Below, in pieces: positions 17,582 through 25,605 of a DNA stretch of 64,000 nucleotides. This DNA is from Clostridia bacterium (GTDB lineage: Bacteria > Bacillota > Clostridia > Oscillospirales > CAG-272). The position numbers were made by a program, and so were the translations under genes. Within the stretch, counting starts at the first letter, position 1. Every line of letters starts with the position of its first letter. The notes beneath the pieces are model-generated. The model had not been told where the DNA came from, searched no databases, and saw only the letters and a program-made list of their open reading frames with translations. The DNA lies in the NCBI GenBank assembly GCA_017447775.1, contig JAFSMU010000026.1, positions 36,377-100,376 on the forward strand, read 5' to 3'.

Positions 17582-17610
17582 AAAAAGCCTTCCGAAAAGG
17601 AAGGCTTTTT
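17582..17610. terminator. Bidirectional terminator after queT
   Basis: A 12-bp stem AAAAAGCCTTCC with GGAAGGCTTTTT, GAAAA loop. It lies between queT (plus) and the E2-like gene (minus). Confidence 0.85.
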
Positions 17611-17613
17611 GCT

Positions 17614-18549
17614 TTATTTTTCTGCTTTTTTTGCTTCTTTTGCCGCTTTCTTTGCTGCTTTTTTCTCGGCTTTGATCTGCTTTTTTGTCGGGAAGCGCGA
17701 TGAGAGCGTCGGGAACGGAAAGTCATATTCAACGTCCTGCGGCGGCGTTTCAAGCAAGCTCGGATCGGCAAGATATTTCTTCATAGCCGCAAAAGCCTCT
17801 GCAAAATAATGTCCGTCGGCGATGCGTTCATCCATTACAAGTCCAAAAGGTATTTCTTTTGTGAGCGTCACTTCCCCGCCGACGCTTCGCGGCGTTTCGA
17901 CCGTATTGCCCATCGCCATTATCATATTGCACGTGCCGAAGTTATAGATGTGGTGATAGATGTGATTTGTCTTTATCGATGCAAGGTTTGTAAACACCAT
18001 CGACTCGTGAAAAGGGCTTATGTCGCAAATTGCCCTCGGAAGCAAACCGTGCCTGTCGGCAAAGCGGATAAGCCAAGTGAGGAAGCGCATAAGTCCGGGG
18101 ACGCCGATTATCGCTTTCATTATTTTGTCAAGCCCGTTTACGTTTTGCGCGTTTGAGTTCGCTTCGACGTATTTGTCTATCTTTTCGTTAACGTCGAAAA
18201 CGGTGTCGTAAAGATCGAATTTGATCTTCCCCATAGTGCCTTCTTTTTCGCCCGGACGAAGAACGACCATACCGACCGACAGGTCGTTATGCGCGTAAAT
18301 GCGGCTTCTGACAACGAATCTGTTGAGCGATTTGAACTGCGATACAGTGCGGACGTATGCGGCAAGGACTACCGCCATATGACTTATGCGTTTGCCTTCC
18401 TTGCGCTTTTGTATGACGTAATTGTGTATCGGATCATACGCCGCTCTGATCTCTATCATATTCATCGAGTCCGATCTTTCCGTCATTATGAACGGAGCTA
18501 TAAGATACATCGGCCCCACGTCTTTAACGAGTTTACCGTCGCGCCTCAT
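17614..18549 (-). CDS. Stand-alone 2-oxoacid dehydrogenase E2-like acyltransferase domain
   Basis: The 311-residue protein has the fold of the E2/chloramphenicol acetyltransferase catalytic domain, but no lipoyl or peripheral-subunit-binding domain. The signature normally read as DHRxxDG is here DERIADG (residues 240-246), so the catalytic histidine is replaced by glutamate. Activity as a classical acyltransferase is therefore doubtful. Residues 289-311 are an Ala/Lys-rich basic tail. No E1, E3 or other complex genes are nearby. The role is unknown. Confidence 0.75.
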   Translation of the reverse strand: MRRDGKLVKDVGPMYLIAPFIMTERSDSMNMIEIRAAYDPIHNYVIQKRKEGKRISHMAVVLAAYVRTVSQFKSLNRFVVRSRIYAHNDLSVGMVVLRPGEKEGTMGKIKFDLYDTVFDVNEKIDKYVEANSNAQNVNGLDKIMKAIIGVPGLMRFLTWLIRFADRHGLLPRAICDISPFHESMVFTNLASIKTNHIYHHIYNFGTCNMIMAMGNTVETPRSVGGEVTLTKEIPFGLVMDERIADGHYFAEAFAAMKKYLADPSLLETPPQDVEYDFPFPTLSSRFPTKKQIKAEKKAAKKAAKEAKKAEK

Positions 18550-18576
18550 TCTGAGTCCCCCTTAAAAGTTATAAAT

Positions 18577-18601
18577 ATGGCGCGAAAATATGTTTCGCGC
18601 C
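18577..18601 (-). terminator. Terminator downstream of the DUF1846 gene
   Basis: GGCGCGAAA and TTTCGCGCC form a 9-bp stem with a five-base loop; on the minus strand it is followed by an AT-rich ATATTTATAACTTTT stretch. Confidence 0.55.
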
Positions 18602-18648
18602 GGGTTTTCAATAATAAAACGATTTATGCACGTCATTCGGGACGTTTT

Positions 18649-20118
18649 TCAGCTTTTCTTTTCAAATTGCGGCTCGGATGTGAGATTTATGCCGAGGCGT
18701 TTGAATATTTTTTCTTCCGTTCTCGACGGGATAACAGTAAAGTGAGCGTCAAGCCCGCGAAGCTCGTCGAGCTTTGAAAGCGCCTTTGCCGCGTCCTCGC
18801 TTGTCGCACTGCTTATACTGAGTGCCAAAAGCACCTCGTCGGAGTGAAGTCTGGGGTTTCTGTGGTGAAGATACTTCGTTTTAAGGGTGCAGATCGGTTC
18901 AAGCGCCGTGGGACTTATTATATCGAGGTCCTTGTCGATGCCCGCCAGCTTTTTGAGCGCGTTCAGCACAAGTGCCGCCGCCGCGCCGAGAAGAGGCGAC
19001 GTTTTGCCTGTTACGATATCTCCGTTGTCAAGCGTCATCGCGGCGCAGACAGTGCCCGTTTCCTCCGCTTTTTTGAGTGACGCCGCAATTGCGGGAACAA
19101 GGTCCGCCGTCACGCCCGACTGATTCATAAGGAGTTTGAGCCTTGCGACCTCGTTAGCGTTTGAGGCACTGCGTTTGTACTCGACGGCCGCTTTGTAATA
19201 GCGGCGCAAAATTTCCGTTTTAGCCGCACGGCAGACGGCGTCGTTGTCGTAAATGCAGAAGCCCGCCATATTTACGCCCATATCTGTCGGCGATTTATAC
19301 GGCGATTCGCCCTGGATCCGTTCAAGCATGGCGCGAAGCACCGGGAATATCTCGACGTCGCGGTTGTAGTTGACGGTCATCTTTCCGTAAGCTTCAAGAT
19401 GGAACGGATCGATCATATTCATATCGTCAAGGTCGGCTGTTGCCGCTTCGTACGCCACGTTTACGGGGTGGCTGAGAGGGAGGTTCCAGATCGGGAACGT
19501 TTCAAATTTTGCGTATCCCGCAACTATGCCGCGGCGGTATTCGTGGTAAAGCTGCGAAAGGCAGGTCGCCATTTTGCCGCTGCCGGGGCCTGGAGCCGTT
19601 ACGACAACGAGTGGACGGCTTGTTTCAATGTAATCGTTTTTGCCGTAGCCTTCCTCGGAAACGATCTTTTGCGTATCGGACGGATAGCCTTCGATGGGAT
19701 AATGCAAAAAGCTGCGAACGCCGAGCTCCGCAAGTTTTTTTCTGAAGAAATCTGCGGCGCTCTGCCCCGCATACTTCGTTATTACAACGCTTCCGACGTA
19801 AAATCCTAAGGAGCGGAAAACGCCGATAAGGCGGATCACGTCTTCATCATACGTGATGTCAAGGTCAGAACGAACTTTGCTTTTTTCGATGTCGTCGGCG
19901 CTGATGGCGATAATGATCTCCGCATCCGAGCTGAGATTTTTAAGCATCCTGATTTTTGAGTCAGGCTCAAATCCCGGAAGCACACGCGAGGCGTGAAGAT
20001 CGTCGAACAGCTTGCCGCCGAATTCAAGATAAAGCTTGCCGCCGAACTGTTCTATTCTTTCTCTGATATGTTCGGATTGAAGTTTTATGTACTTCTCGTT
20101 ATCAAAACCTTTTTGCAT
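18649..20118 (-). CDS. DUF1846 (UPF0371) family protein
   Basis: The protein has 489 residues, the normal length of this family. It begins with the typical 'GFDNEKYIKLQSEHIRERIEQFGGKLYLEFGGKL' segment. A phosphate-binding-like loop, VTAPGPGSGKMATCLSQLYHE (near residue 175), suggests nucleotide binding. Function is not established. It has its own strong promoter (20154-20181). Confidence 0.88.
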   Translation of the reverse strand: MQKGFDNEKYIKLQSEHIRERIEQFGGKLYLEFGGKLFDDLHASRVLPGFEPDSKIRMLKNLSSDAEIIIAISADDIEKSKVRSDLDITYDEDVIRLIGVFRSLGFYVGSVVITKYAGQSAADFFRKKLAELGVRSFLHYPIEGYPSDTQKIVSEEGYGKNDYIETSRPLVVVTAPGPGSGKMATCLSQLYHEYRRGIVAGYAKFETFPIWNLPLSHPVNVAYEAATADLDDMNMIDPFHLEAYGKMTVNYNRDVEIFPVLRAMLERIQGESPYKSPTDMGVNMAGFCIYDNDAVCRAAKTEILRRYYKAAVEYKRSASNANEVARLKLLMNQSGVTADLVPAIAASLKKAEETGTVCAAMTLDNGDIVTGKTSPLLGAAAALVLNALKKLAGIDKDLDIISPTALEPICTLKTKYLHHRNPRLHSDEVLLALSISSATSEDAAKALSKLDELRGLDAHFTVIPSRTEEKIFKRLGINLTSEPQFEKKS

Positions 20119-20153
20119 ACTTTTCTGCTCCCTAAAAAAATAATAATGGATTT

Positions 20154-20181
20154 ATTATATCACTCAAGAGTTTATTGTCAA
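20154..20181 (-). promoter_or_regulatory. Promoter of the DUF1846 gene
   Basis: Minus strand TTGACA (20176-20181), 16 bp, TATAAT (20154-20159). Confidence 0.8.
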
Positions 20182-20233
20182 GAAAAAAATCAAAAAAAGT
20201 CAAAAAAAATTGATATTTTTTTGACTCGTTTTT

Positions 20234-20824
20234 TTACATCGTCACGACCTTGCCGTCCTCAATATGCACGTGCATATCGCAAAGCTTCACATCAAAGTTT
20301 TCGTGCGTCACCATGATGACGCTTTTGCCGCGAAGTGCCGAAAAAACGTATTTTTTTACCATATCGGCAGTCTTTTCGTCAAGCGCACGGAACGGCTCGT
20401 CAAGAAGATAATTGTCGGCGTTATACGCTATTGCGCGGGCGACGGAAACGCGCGCCGCCATACCCGAGGAAAGCTCGCGCGGGCGCAGTTTTGACGCATC
20501 CGAAAGCCCAAGACTTTCAAGTATTTCACGGGCGCGCCGTTCATTATCTGTTTTCGGGACGTTTTTGTCCATAACGCAGACGACGTTTTCGAGCACGCTG
20601 ACGTCAAAAAGGCGCGGTTCGGCAAAGACAAACGCCGTTTTGCCCGTTGTGATAACGTCGCCGCCGTCGGCCGTCTCAAGTCCGGCGAGAATGCGGAGCA
20701 ACGTAGTTTTCCCGCTTCCCGAGCCGCCCGTCAGCGCAACTGACGAGCCGTCGGCGCGCAGCGAAGCGCCGCAAAGGACGCGCTTATCGCCGAAGGATTT
20801 TATCACGTCGCGTATTTCAAGCAT
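20234..20824 (-). CDS. ABC transporter ATP-binding protein (SsuB/TauB-like)
   Basis: The protein has 196 residues from MLEIRDVIKSFG. The Walker A is GGSGSGKTTL, the ABC signature appears as the variant RELSSGMAARVSVARAI, and the Walker B is NYLLDEPFRALDE. The start overlaps the permease stop by eight bases (ATGCTTGA) with GGAGG upstream, so the two are coupled. It energises the importer formed with the permease and binding protein upstream in the operon. Confidence 0.9.
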   Translation of the reverse strand: MLEIRDVIKSFGDKRVLCGASLRADGSSVALTGGSGSGKTTLLRILAGLETADGGDVITTGKTAFVFAEPRLFDVSVLENVVCVMDKNVPKTDNERRAREILESLGLSDASKLRPRELSSGMAARVSVARAIAYNADNYLLDEPFRALDEKTADMVKKYVFSALRGKSVIMVTHENFDVKLCDMHVHIEDGKVVTM

Positions 20825-21569
20825 TTTTACCGCCTCCCGCAAGCTTTGATATCCCGACTGCAAGCAATTTTTCAATTATAACGCTGAGCACGATCACCGT
20901 AAGCGTCAGCGCGAACATCTCATCGCTGAGAAGGTATGTTTTTGTGTCGTAGAGCATCGTGCCGAGCGACACTTTCGGGGTGCAAAGCACCTCGGCGGCG
21001 ATCCCCGCCTTCCACGAAAGCCCTACCGCGCTCTTGACGCCAGCGGAAAAATACGGCAGCGTCGAGGGGATCAGGAGGTATTTTACCCTTTTGCCGCGGG
21101 AGAGCGAAAACACGTCGGCGACCTCCGCCATATCGCGCGGAACGGACGAAAACCCGCGAAGGACGTTTGTATATATTATCGGGAGGGCGATAAGCAGCGT
21201 CGCAGTCACGGGTACGATATCTCGCTTTATGAAAAACAGCATGACGATAATGATCGACGCGACGGGCGTTGCCTTGATAACGGATATTGCGGGAGAAATG
21301 ATAAATTCGGCGCCGATATGCGACAATACCGCAAGTAGCGTTCCCAGAACCGTTCCGATAATAAATCCCATGAAAACACGAAGCAGCGACAGCCCGCACG
21401 CGGCGTAAAATTTGCCTGTCCCGAGAAGCTCCCACAGCTTTTTGAGCGTGTCAAGCGGCGACGGAACGATGACTCCCGAATTAACGATAAGCGAGAGTAT
21501 TTGCCAAAGTCCCACCCAGAAAATGACGCAAACGGCGATCTTTATCGCCTTTTTTGTTGTTTTCTTCAT
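20817..21569 (-). CDS. ABC transporter permease (SsuC/TauC-like)
   Basis: A membrane protein of 250 residues with about six helices. The EAA loop, which contacts the ATPase, is visible around 'MAEVADVFSLSRGKRVKYLLIPSTLPYF'. This class imports nitrate, sulfonates, taurine or related small anions and aromatic compounds. Genes on either side complete the transporter. Confidence 0.9.
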   Translation of the reverse strand: MKKTTKKAIKIAVCVIFWVGLWQILSLIVNSGVIVPSPLDTLKKLWELLGTGKFYAACGLSLLRVFMGFIIGTVLGTLLAVLSHIGAEFIISPAISVIKATPVASIIIVMLFFIKRDIVPVTATLLIALPIIYTNVLRGFSSVPRDMAEVADVFSLSRGKRVKYLLIPSTLPYFSAGVKSAVGLSWKAGIAAEVLCTPKVSLGTMLYDTKTYLLSDEMFALTLTVIVLSVIIEKLLAVGISKLAGGGKNA

Positions 21570-21612
21570 ATCAATTCCTTAAATTAAAGCCCCGTTTTTC
21601 AGGGGCTTACGG

Positions 21613-22587
21613 TTATTTTACGTAGTAGAAATCATCGCCGGGAAGCTTTCCTCCGACAGACGCGGGGTTTGCGTCAAACAGCACTTTCATCATATCGGAA
21701 GCGGCTTTTTTTGCCTCGTTTCCGACGTAGCAAACGATGTTGCATTTCGGAAGAGCGCGCTCGGCAACGGCGGCTTTCGGCAAAATACCGTATTTTTCAA
21801 CAAGTGCCGCCGCTTCCTTGACGTTTGAAACGGCGTATTCCGTCGACGCTTTGTACTCTTTAAGGAACGCGTCAAGCGCGTCGCCGTGTTCTTTGATAAA
21901 CGTGTTGGACGCGATTATAACACCCTGAACAATCGGCGTATCGCTGACTTTATTCCACTCAGCCGAAATGTCGAGCGCCACGCGAAGCGCGCCCTCTTTA
22001 TCCTGCATCATCGCGCTTGAAACGGCAGGCTCGGGCAAAAATCCGATGTCAGCCTTTCCGGCGACAAGATTTGACGCGACCTCAGCGCCGTCGGAAAGGA
22101 ATACGATCTCGACCTTATCCTCGATCCCGGCTTTATTAAGAAGATAGCGCAGAATATACTCGGGCGTTGAGCCTTGTCCCGTGGCATAAACAGTCTTGCC
22201 CGCAAGATCGGATACGGAGTTTACGGTGTTTCCGCGCTCGATAAGGTAAAGCACGCCGAGCGTGTTTACGGCGACAAGCGAAATATCAGCTCCCTTATTT
22301 AAAAGCGTTGACGCAAGGTTTACCGGAACGGCGGCAAGCTCAAATCTGCCCGCCACGACTTCCGGCACGATCTGTGTCGGGTTTGTCATTATTTCAAATT
22401 TATAATTCAGTGCGGCTTTTCCGTTTGCCGCATCGTCCATCAGCTTTGCAATCCCCATTCCCGTCGGCCCGCTGAGCGCAAACGTGCGCGCCTCAACGTC
22501 AGTGTATGTCTTTTTGCCGCAAGAAGCAAGCGCGAGCGCAAGCACAAGCATTGCAACAGTCAAAATTACGGATGTCAGTTTTTTCAT
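21613..22587 (-). CDS. ABC transporter substrate-binding lipoprotein (NMT1/SsuA-like)
   Basis: The protein has 324 residues with a lipoprotein signal ending at LASC (Cys23). The mature part has the two-lobe layout of NMT1/SsuA proteins ('GPTGMGIAKLMDDAANGKAALNYKFEIMTNPTQIVPEVVAGRFELAAVP'). The start overlaps the regulator's stop codon by four bases (ATGA). The ligand cannot be read from sequence; taurine, sulfonate, thiamine-precursor and aromatic ligands are all known for this family. Confidence 0.88.
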   Translation of the reverse strand: MKKLTSVILTVAMLVLALALASCGKKTYTDVEARTFALSGPTGMGIAKLMDDAANGKAALNYKFEIMTNPTQIVPEVVAGRFELAAVPVNLASTLLNKGADISLVAVNTLGVLYLIERGNTVNSVSDLAGKTVYATGQGSTPEYILRYLLNKAGIEDKVEIVFLSDGAEVASNLVAGKADIGFLPEPAVSSAMMQDKEGALRVALDISAEWNKVSDTPIVQGVIIASNTFIKEHGDALDAFLKEYKASTEYAVSNVKEAAALVEKYGILPKAAVAERALPKCNIVCYVGNEAKKAASDMMKVLFDANPASVGGKLPGDDFYYVK

Positions 22588-23231
22588 TTTTTGTTCCTCC
22601 TTGACGAAAGCCCGGCCTCGTCTTTAATGATTATTATTCCCTTTTCAAAGCAGATCAGTCCGTCGTCTTCAAGCATTTTCAGCGCGCGGTAGACGCTCGT
22701 TCTTCCGATGCCGAGCTTTTTTGACGCGGCAAGGCAATTCAGCTTGAACTCGCGCTTCCCCGCCGACGCTTCGCAAATGTACGACGCGAGAGCGATATCG
22801 GCGCGCGGGCTTGACAAAGACGCGACCTTTTTATTAAGAAAAGCGACGCGCTCCGAAAGAAATTTCACGTATGACACCGCAACAGCCGCGTCACTTGCAA
22901 AGATCTGTTCAAGCGTTTTTTCGTCGACGAATATGATCTCGCACCTTGTTTTTGCAACGACCTCGGATATGCCGTCATAGTCGAGGAAAACCGTCGCCGC
23001 GCCGAAAATATCGCCGTCAGACGCTTCTTTCATAAGCACGTGGCCGCCGTCGGCGGAAAAGATCCGCACCTTGCCCGAAACTATTATCCCGAGCCGCGCC
23101 GTGCCGCCGATCATATCTCCCGCGGAAAACGCTTCAACGGGCAGCGCCGCTATGCGCGCCGCCGTCAAATCCGAACATCCGCCGAAAACAGACGTGCGCC
23201 GAACCAATTCGCAAACAGTCGTTTGATCCAT
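22584..23231 (-). CDS. Crp/Fnr family transcriptional regulator
   Basis: The protein has 215 residues from MDQTTVCE (23231), preceded by CGGAG. The N-terminal cyclic-nucleotide-binding-like barrel ('SAGDMIGGTARLGIIVSGKVRIF', 'SDGDIFGAATVFLDYDG') is followed by a long dimer helix and a winged HTH (KLGIGRTSVYRALKMLEDDGLI). It lacks the clustered N-terminal cysteines of true Fnr, so oxygen sensing by 4Fe-4S is unlikely. It is the first gene of the ABC importer operon and probably controls it through the palindrome at 23248-23263. Confidence 0.88.
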   Translation of the reverse strand: MDQTTVCELVRRTSVFGGCSDLTAARIAALPVEAFSAGDMIGGTARLGIIVSGKVRIFSADGGHVLMKEASDGDIFGAATVFLDYDGISEVVAKTRCEIIFVDEKTLEQIFASDAAVAVSYVKFLSERVAFLNKKVASLSSPRADIALASYICEASAGKREFKLNCLAASKKLGIGRTSVYRALKMLEDDGLICFEKGIIIIKDEAGLSSRRNKK

Positions 23232-23247
23232 TATTTGCTCCGAAAAG

Positions 23248-23263
23248 TGTTCCGTTTGGAACA
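23248..23263. promoter_or_regulatory. Palindromic operator in the Crp/Fnr promoter
   Basis: TGTTCC-GTTT-GGAACA is a perfect inverted repeat located just downstream of the -10 box of the regulator gene, over the expected transcription start. It is the best candidate for an autoregulatory binding site of the Crp/Fnr protein. Confidence 0.65.
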
Positions 23264-23272
23264 GTTTTCTAT

Positions 23273-23301
23273 ATGATACCATATTTTTAACCGATTGTCA
23301 A
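23273..23301 (-). promoter_or_regulatory. Promoter of the Crp/Fnr-ABC importer operon
   Basis: Minus strand TTGACA (23296-23301), 17 bp, TATCAT (23273-23278). Confidence 0.8.
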
Positions 23302-23308
23302 CAGGCGT

Positions 23309-23337
23309 TTGACACAAAAATAAAAATATGATATTAT
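23309..23337 (+). promoter_or_regulatory. Promoter of the ECF sigma operon
   Basis: TTGACA (23309-23314), 17 bp, TATTAT (23332-23337); divergent from the regulator promoter, 7 bp between the two -35 boxes. Confidence 0.8.
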
Positions 23338-23416
23338 ATTTTTCGCAAAATCATTTCACTTTTTTCCTTTTTTGTCGACTTATATATCAGACGGACGTTT
23401 TTGAAAGGAGGAGCAA

Positions 23417-23995
23417 ATGAAAAACAGTACCGCACTTTCAGATCGTGAGCTTATAGATCTGTTTTTATGTCGAAGCGAGGACGCGATACGCAAAACAGAT
23501 GAAAAATACGGCGCCGAGGTTTACGCCGTATCATACAATATTTTGCACGACAGGCGCGACGTCGAAGAATGCAAAAGCGACACATACCTTGACGTGTGGA
23601 ACGCCATACCGCCCGAGGAACCGAAAAATTTCCGCGCGTTTTTGCTTGGAATAGCACGGCGCATCTCTATCGACAAATACCGCGAAAGATCGCGTTCAAA
23701 GCGGGTGCCGTCCGAGCTGACATCATCCCTTGACGAGCTTGCGGAGGTGATTGCCCAAAGCGGCGGAGTTTGGGACGAGGTCGACGCGCGCGCACTCGGC
23801 GCTGTGATAAACGGCTTTATAAAAACGATAAGCGAACGCGAAAGGCTGATTTTCGTATCGCGTTATATCTGCGCGGACAGCGTAAAAAAGATAGCGGAAA
23901 TGCTTGACGTTAGCAAAAAAACGGTATACAACGAGCTTGAACGGTTGAGGCTCTTGCTGAAAGAAAAGCTTGAAAAGGAGGGGTTTGAGGTATGA
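23417..23995 (+). CDS. ECF-type RNA polymerase sigma factor
   Basis: The protein has 192 residues. Region 2 covers about residues 15-85 (DVEECKSDTYLDVWNAIPP, FRAFLLGIARRISIDKYRERSRSKR). Region 4 is at the C-terminus, with the helix-turn-helix DSVKKIAEMLDVSKKTVYNELERLRLLLKEKL. AAGGAGG lies upstream of the ATG. The stop overlaps the start of the following membrane gene (ATGA), as usual for a sigma/anti-sigma pair. Confidence 0.9.
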   Translation: MKNSTALSDRELIDLFLCRSEDAIRKTDEKYGAEVYAVSYNILHDRRDVEECKSDTYLDVWNAIPPEEPKNFRAFLLGIARRISIDKYRERSRSKRVPSELTSSLDELAEVIAQSGGVWDEVDARALGAVINGFIKTISERERLIFVSRYICADSVKKIAEMLDVSKKTVYNELERLRLLLKEKLEKEGFEV

Positions 23996-24843
23996 ATGAT
24001 AAACTTTTGCAGGCGCTGACATATGCTTTAAGCGATGACGTTGAAAACGCGCTTGACGCCCGTGCCGCGCTGATGACGCAAATCAGAGCAAAGCGGGCGC
24101 GCCGCATTCCGAAAATTCGCGCTGCCGCCGCTATCGCCGCGTGTCTTGCTGTGGTGATGCTTGCATTTCCGATTGCAAATGCTCTGATTAAAAATAGCAA
24201 CGCACCTGCGTTAATATCAGAAAACAACAACGCATCATATTTAATTCTTAACAAAAACAACGGCGCTTTACTGAAAAACTATTATATTGAGCTTAATTTG
24301 TGCGGATTCGATTGGCATCCGGTTCATTACGAAGATGCGATATACGAAATTAGACAACCGCTTCGTCTTTATGCTTATTTTCGTGAGTATAAGGTATTTG
24401 ACAAAGAAAGAATTAAGCATTACTACTATTACAATGAAGGAAACGTCCTGAGCATCAATACTTTGGCTGACAAATTGTTCGTTGACGCTCCAAAAATAAT
24501 CAATTACCCCGAATCGGACTCTCTGCCCATTTTAAGAGAGTTAATCGGCGATGATAAAGATGCCGAATATGAATTGATAAATGCACGTCGCATTTCTCTT
24601 GACATTGCCGAAAAAATGCTTGAAAACGGATACGGTTTTTTCAACTTCCCGAAATTTTCATTTTCGTCATACGATTACGTCAGCATAGAATATTACAATC
24701 ATCTTCTTTCAGACAGCGATTATACGCCGTTTTACGCTTTTTACATCTACATTACGACTATTAACGGCATTAAAAAATACTCCAAGGTGCTTATTCCCGC
24801 TGTCGAAGTAAACTTCACCATTTTTTATGAAGAGGAAAACTGA
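23992..24843 (+). CDS. Single-pass membrane protein, probable partner of the ECF sigma factor
   Basis: The protein has 283 residues. A short cytoplasmic N-terminus of ~40 residues is followed by one membrane helix (about residues 42-63) and an outside domain rich in Tyr, Phe and Asn. Topology and coupling to the sigma gene argue for an anti-sigma factor, but I see no classical zinc-binding HxxxCxxC motif. Base composition becomes AT-rich after the membrane helix, which hints at rapid divergence of the sensor part. Confidence 0.65.
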   Translation: MNDKLLQALTYALSDDVENALDARAALMTQIRAKRARRIPKIRAAAAIAACLAVVMLAFPIANALIKNSNAPALISENNNASYLILNKNNGALLKNYYIELNLCGFDWHPVHYEDAIYEIRQPLRLYAYFREYKVFDKERIKHYYYYNEGNVLSINTLADKLFVDAPKIINYPESDSLPILRELIGDDKDAEYELINARRISLDIAEKMLENGYGFFNFPKFSFSSYDYVSIEYYNHLLSDSDYTPFYAFYIYITTINGIKKYSKVLIPAVEVNFTIFYEEEN

Positions 24844-24870
24844 AAAAACGCTCCCGCGGGAGCGTTTTTT
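24843..24870. terminator. Bidirectional terminator
   Basis: A perfect palindrome AAAAAACGCTCCCG with its complement, between the ECF operon (plus) and nagB (minus). Confidence 0.85.
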
Positions 24871-24876
24871 CATATT

Positions 24877-25596
24877 TTATCCTTCGTACGCCGCCTTGTC
24901 GCAAATGACTGTAACGTCGCGGTGGAGCTTCAAAAACGTTGCGGGAACGGCTGGCGTTATCTTGTCGTCAAGCAATGCTTTCAGCGCCGCGTGCTTGTTT
25001 TTGCCGGAAATGAGCAGTACGATTTTTTTGGCGCTGAGGATCGACGACATACCCATCGTTATAGCCTTTTTCGGCACTTCGTCAACGCTTGAAAAGAATC
25101 GGGAGTTCGCCTCGACGGTGCTCAGCGTCAGCGACGTTACGTGCGTGCCGGCGAAAAGCTCCGTGTCGGGTTCATTGAAGCCGATATGACCGTTTGGCCC
25201 GATGCCGAGGACCTGAAGATCTATCCCTCCGAGGCGGTCGATAAGCGCATCGTATTCGCGGCATTCTTTTTCGGCGTCTGCGGCTTCTCCATTCGGAACG
25301 TAAGTGTTATTTATGTTAATATTTACCTTACTGAACAGGTTTTCGTTCATAAAATAGCGGTAGCTGTTCTCGTTTTTCGGCGAGATCGGATAGTATTCGT
25401 CGAGGTTTACCGATTTAATACGGGAAAAATCAAGTCCCATCGACGCAAGCTCCGAATACATACCGACAGGCGTTGAACCTGTGGCAAGACCGAGGACGCT
25501 TTCCGGGTTTTCTTTTATCTGTGCGGCAAATATCTCAGCCGCGCGATGCGACATTTCGTCGTAGTCATTGCAAATTATGAATTTGATTTCCATCAT
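24877..25596 (-). CDS. nagB: Glucosamine-6-phosphate deaminase
   Basis: This enzyme converts glucosamine-6-phosphate to fructose-6-phosphate and ammonia. The protein has 239 residues. Family motifs are the phosphate loop LGLATGSTPVGMY, the SVNLDEYYP stretch with the catalytic Asp, and GIGPNGHIGFNEP. Two in-frame ATGs (MM) make the start uncertain by one codon. It follows the NahK-like kinase by nine bases, which supports amino-sugar catabolism. Confidence 0.95.
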   Translation of the reverse strand: MMEIKFIICNDYDEMSHRAAEIFAAQIKENPESVLGLATGSTPVGMYSELASMGLDFSRIKSVNLDEYYPISPKNENSYRYFMNENLFSKVNININNTYVPNGEAADAEKECREYDALIDRLGGIDLQVLGIGPNGHIGFNEPDTELFAGTHVTSLTLSTVEANSRFFSSVDEVPKKAITMGMSSILSAKKIVLLISGKNKHAALKALLDDKITPAVPATFLKLHRDVTVICDKAAYEG

Positions 25597-25605
25597 TATT
25601 GTCCT

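Noticed and set aside
22584..23231. Oxygen-sensing Fnr
   Set aside because: The cysteine cluster needed for the 4Fe-4S sensor is missing, so only the broader Crp/Fnr family is claimed.
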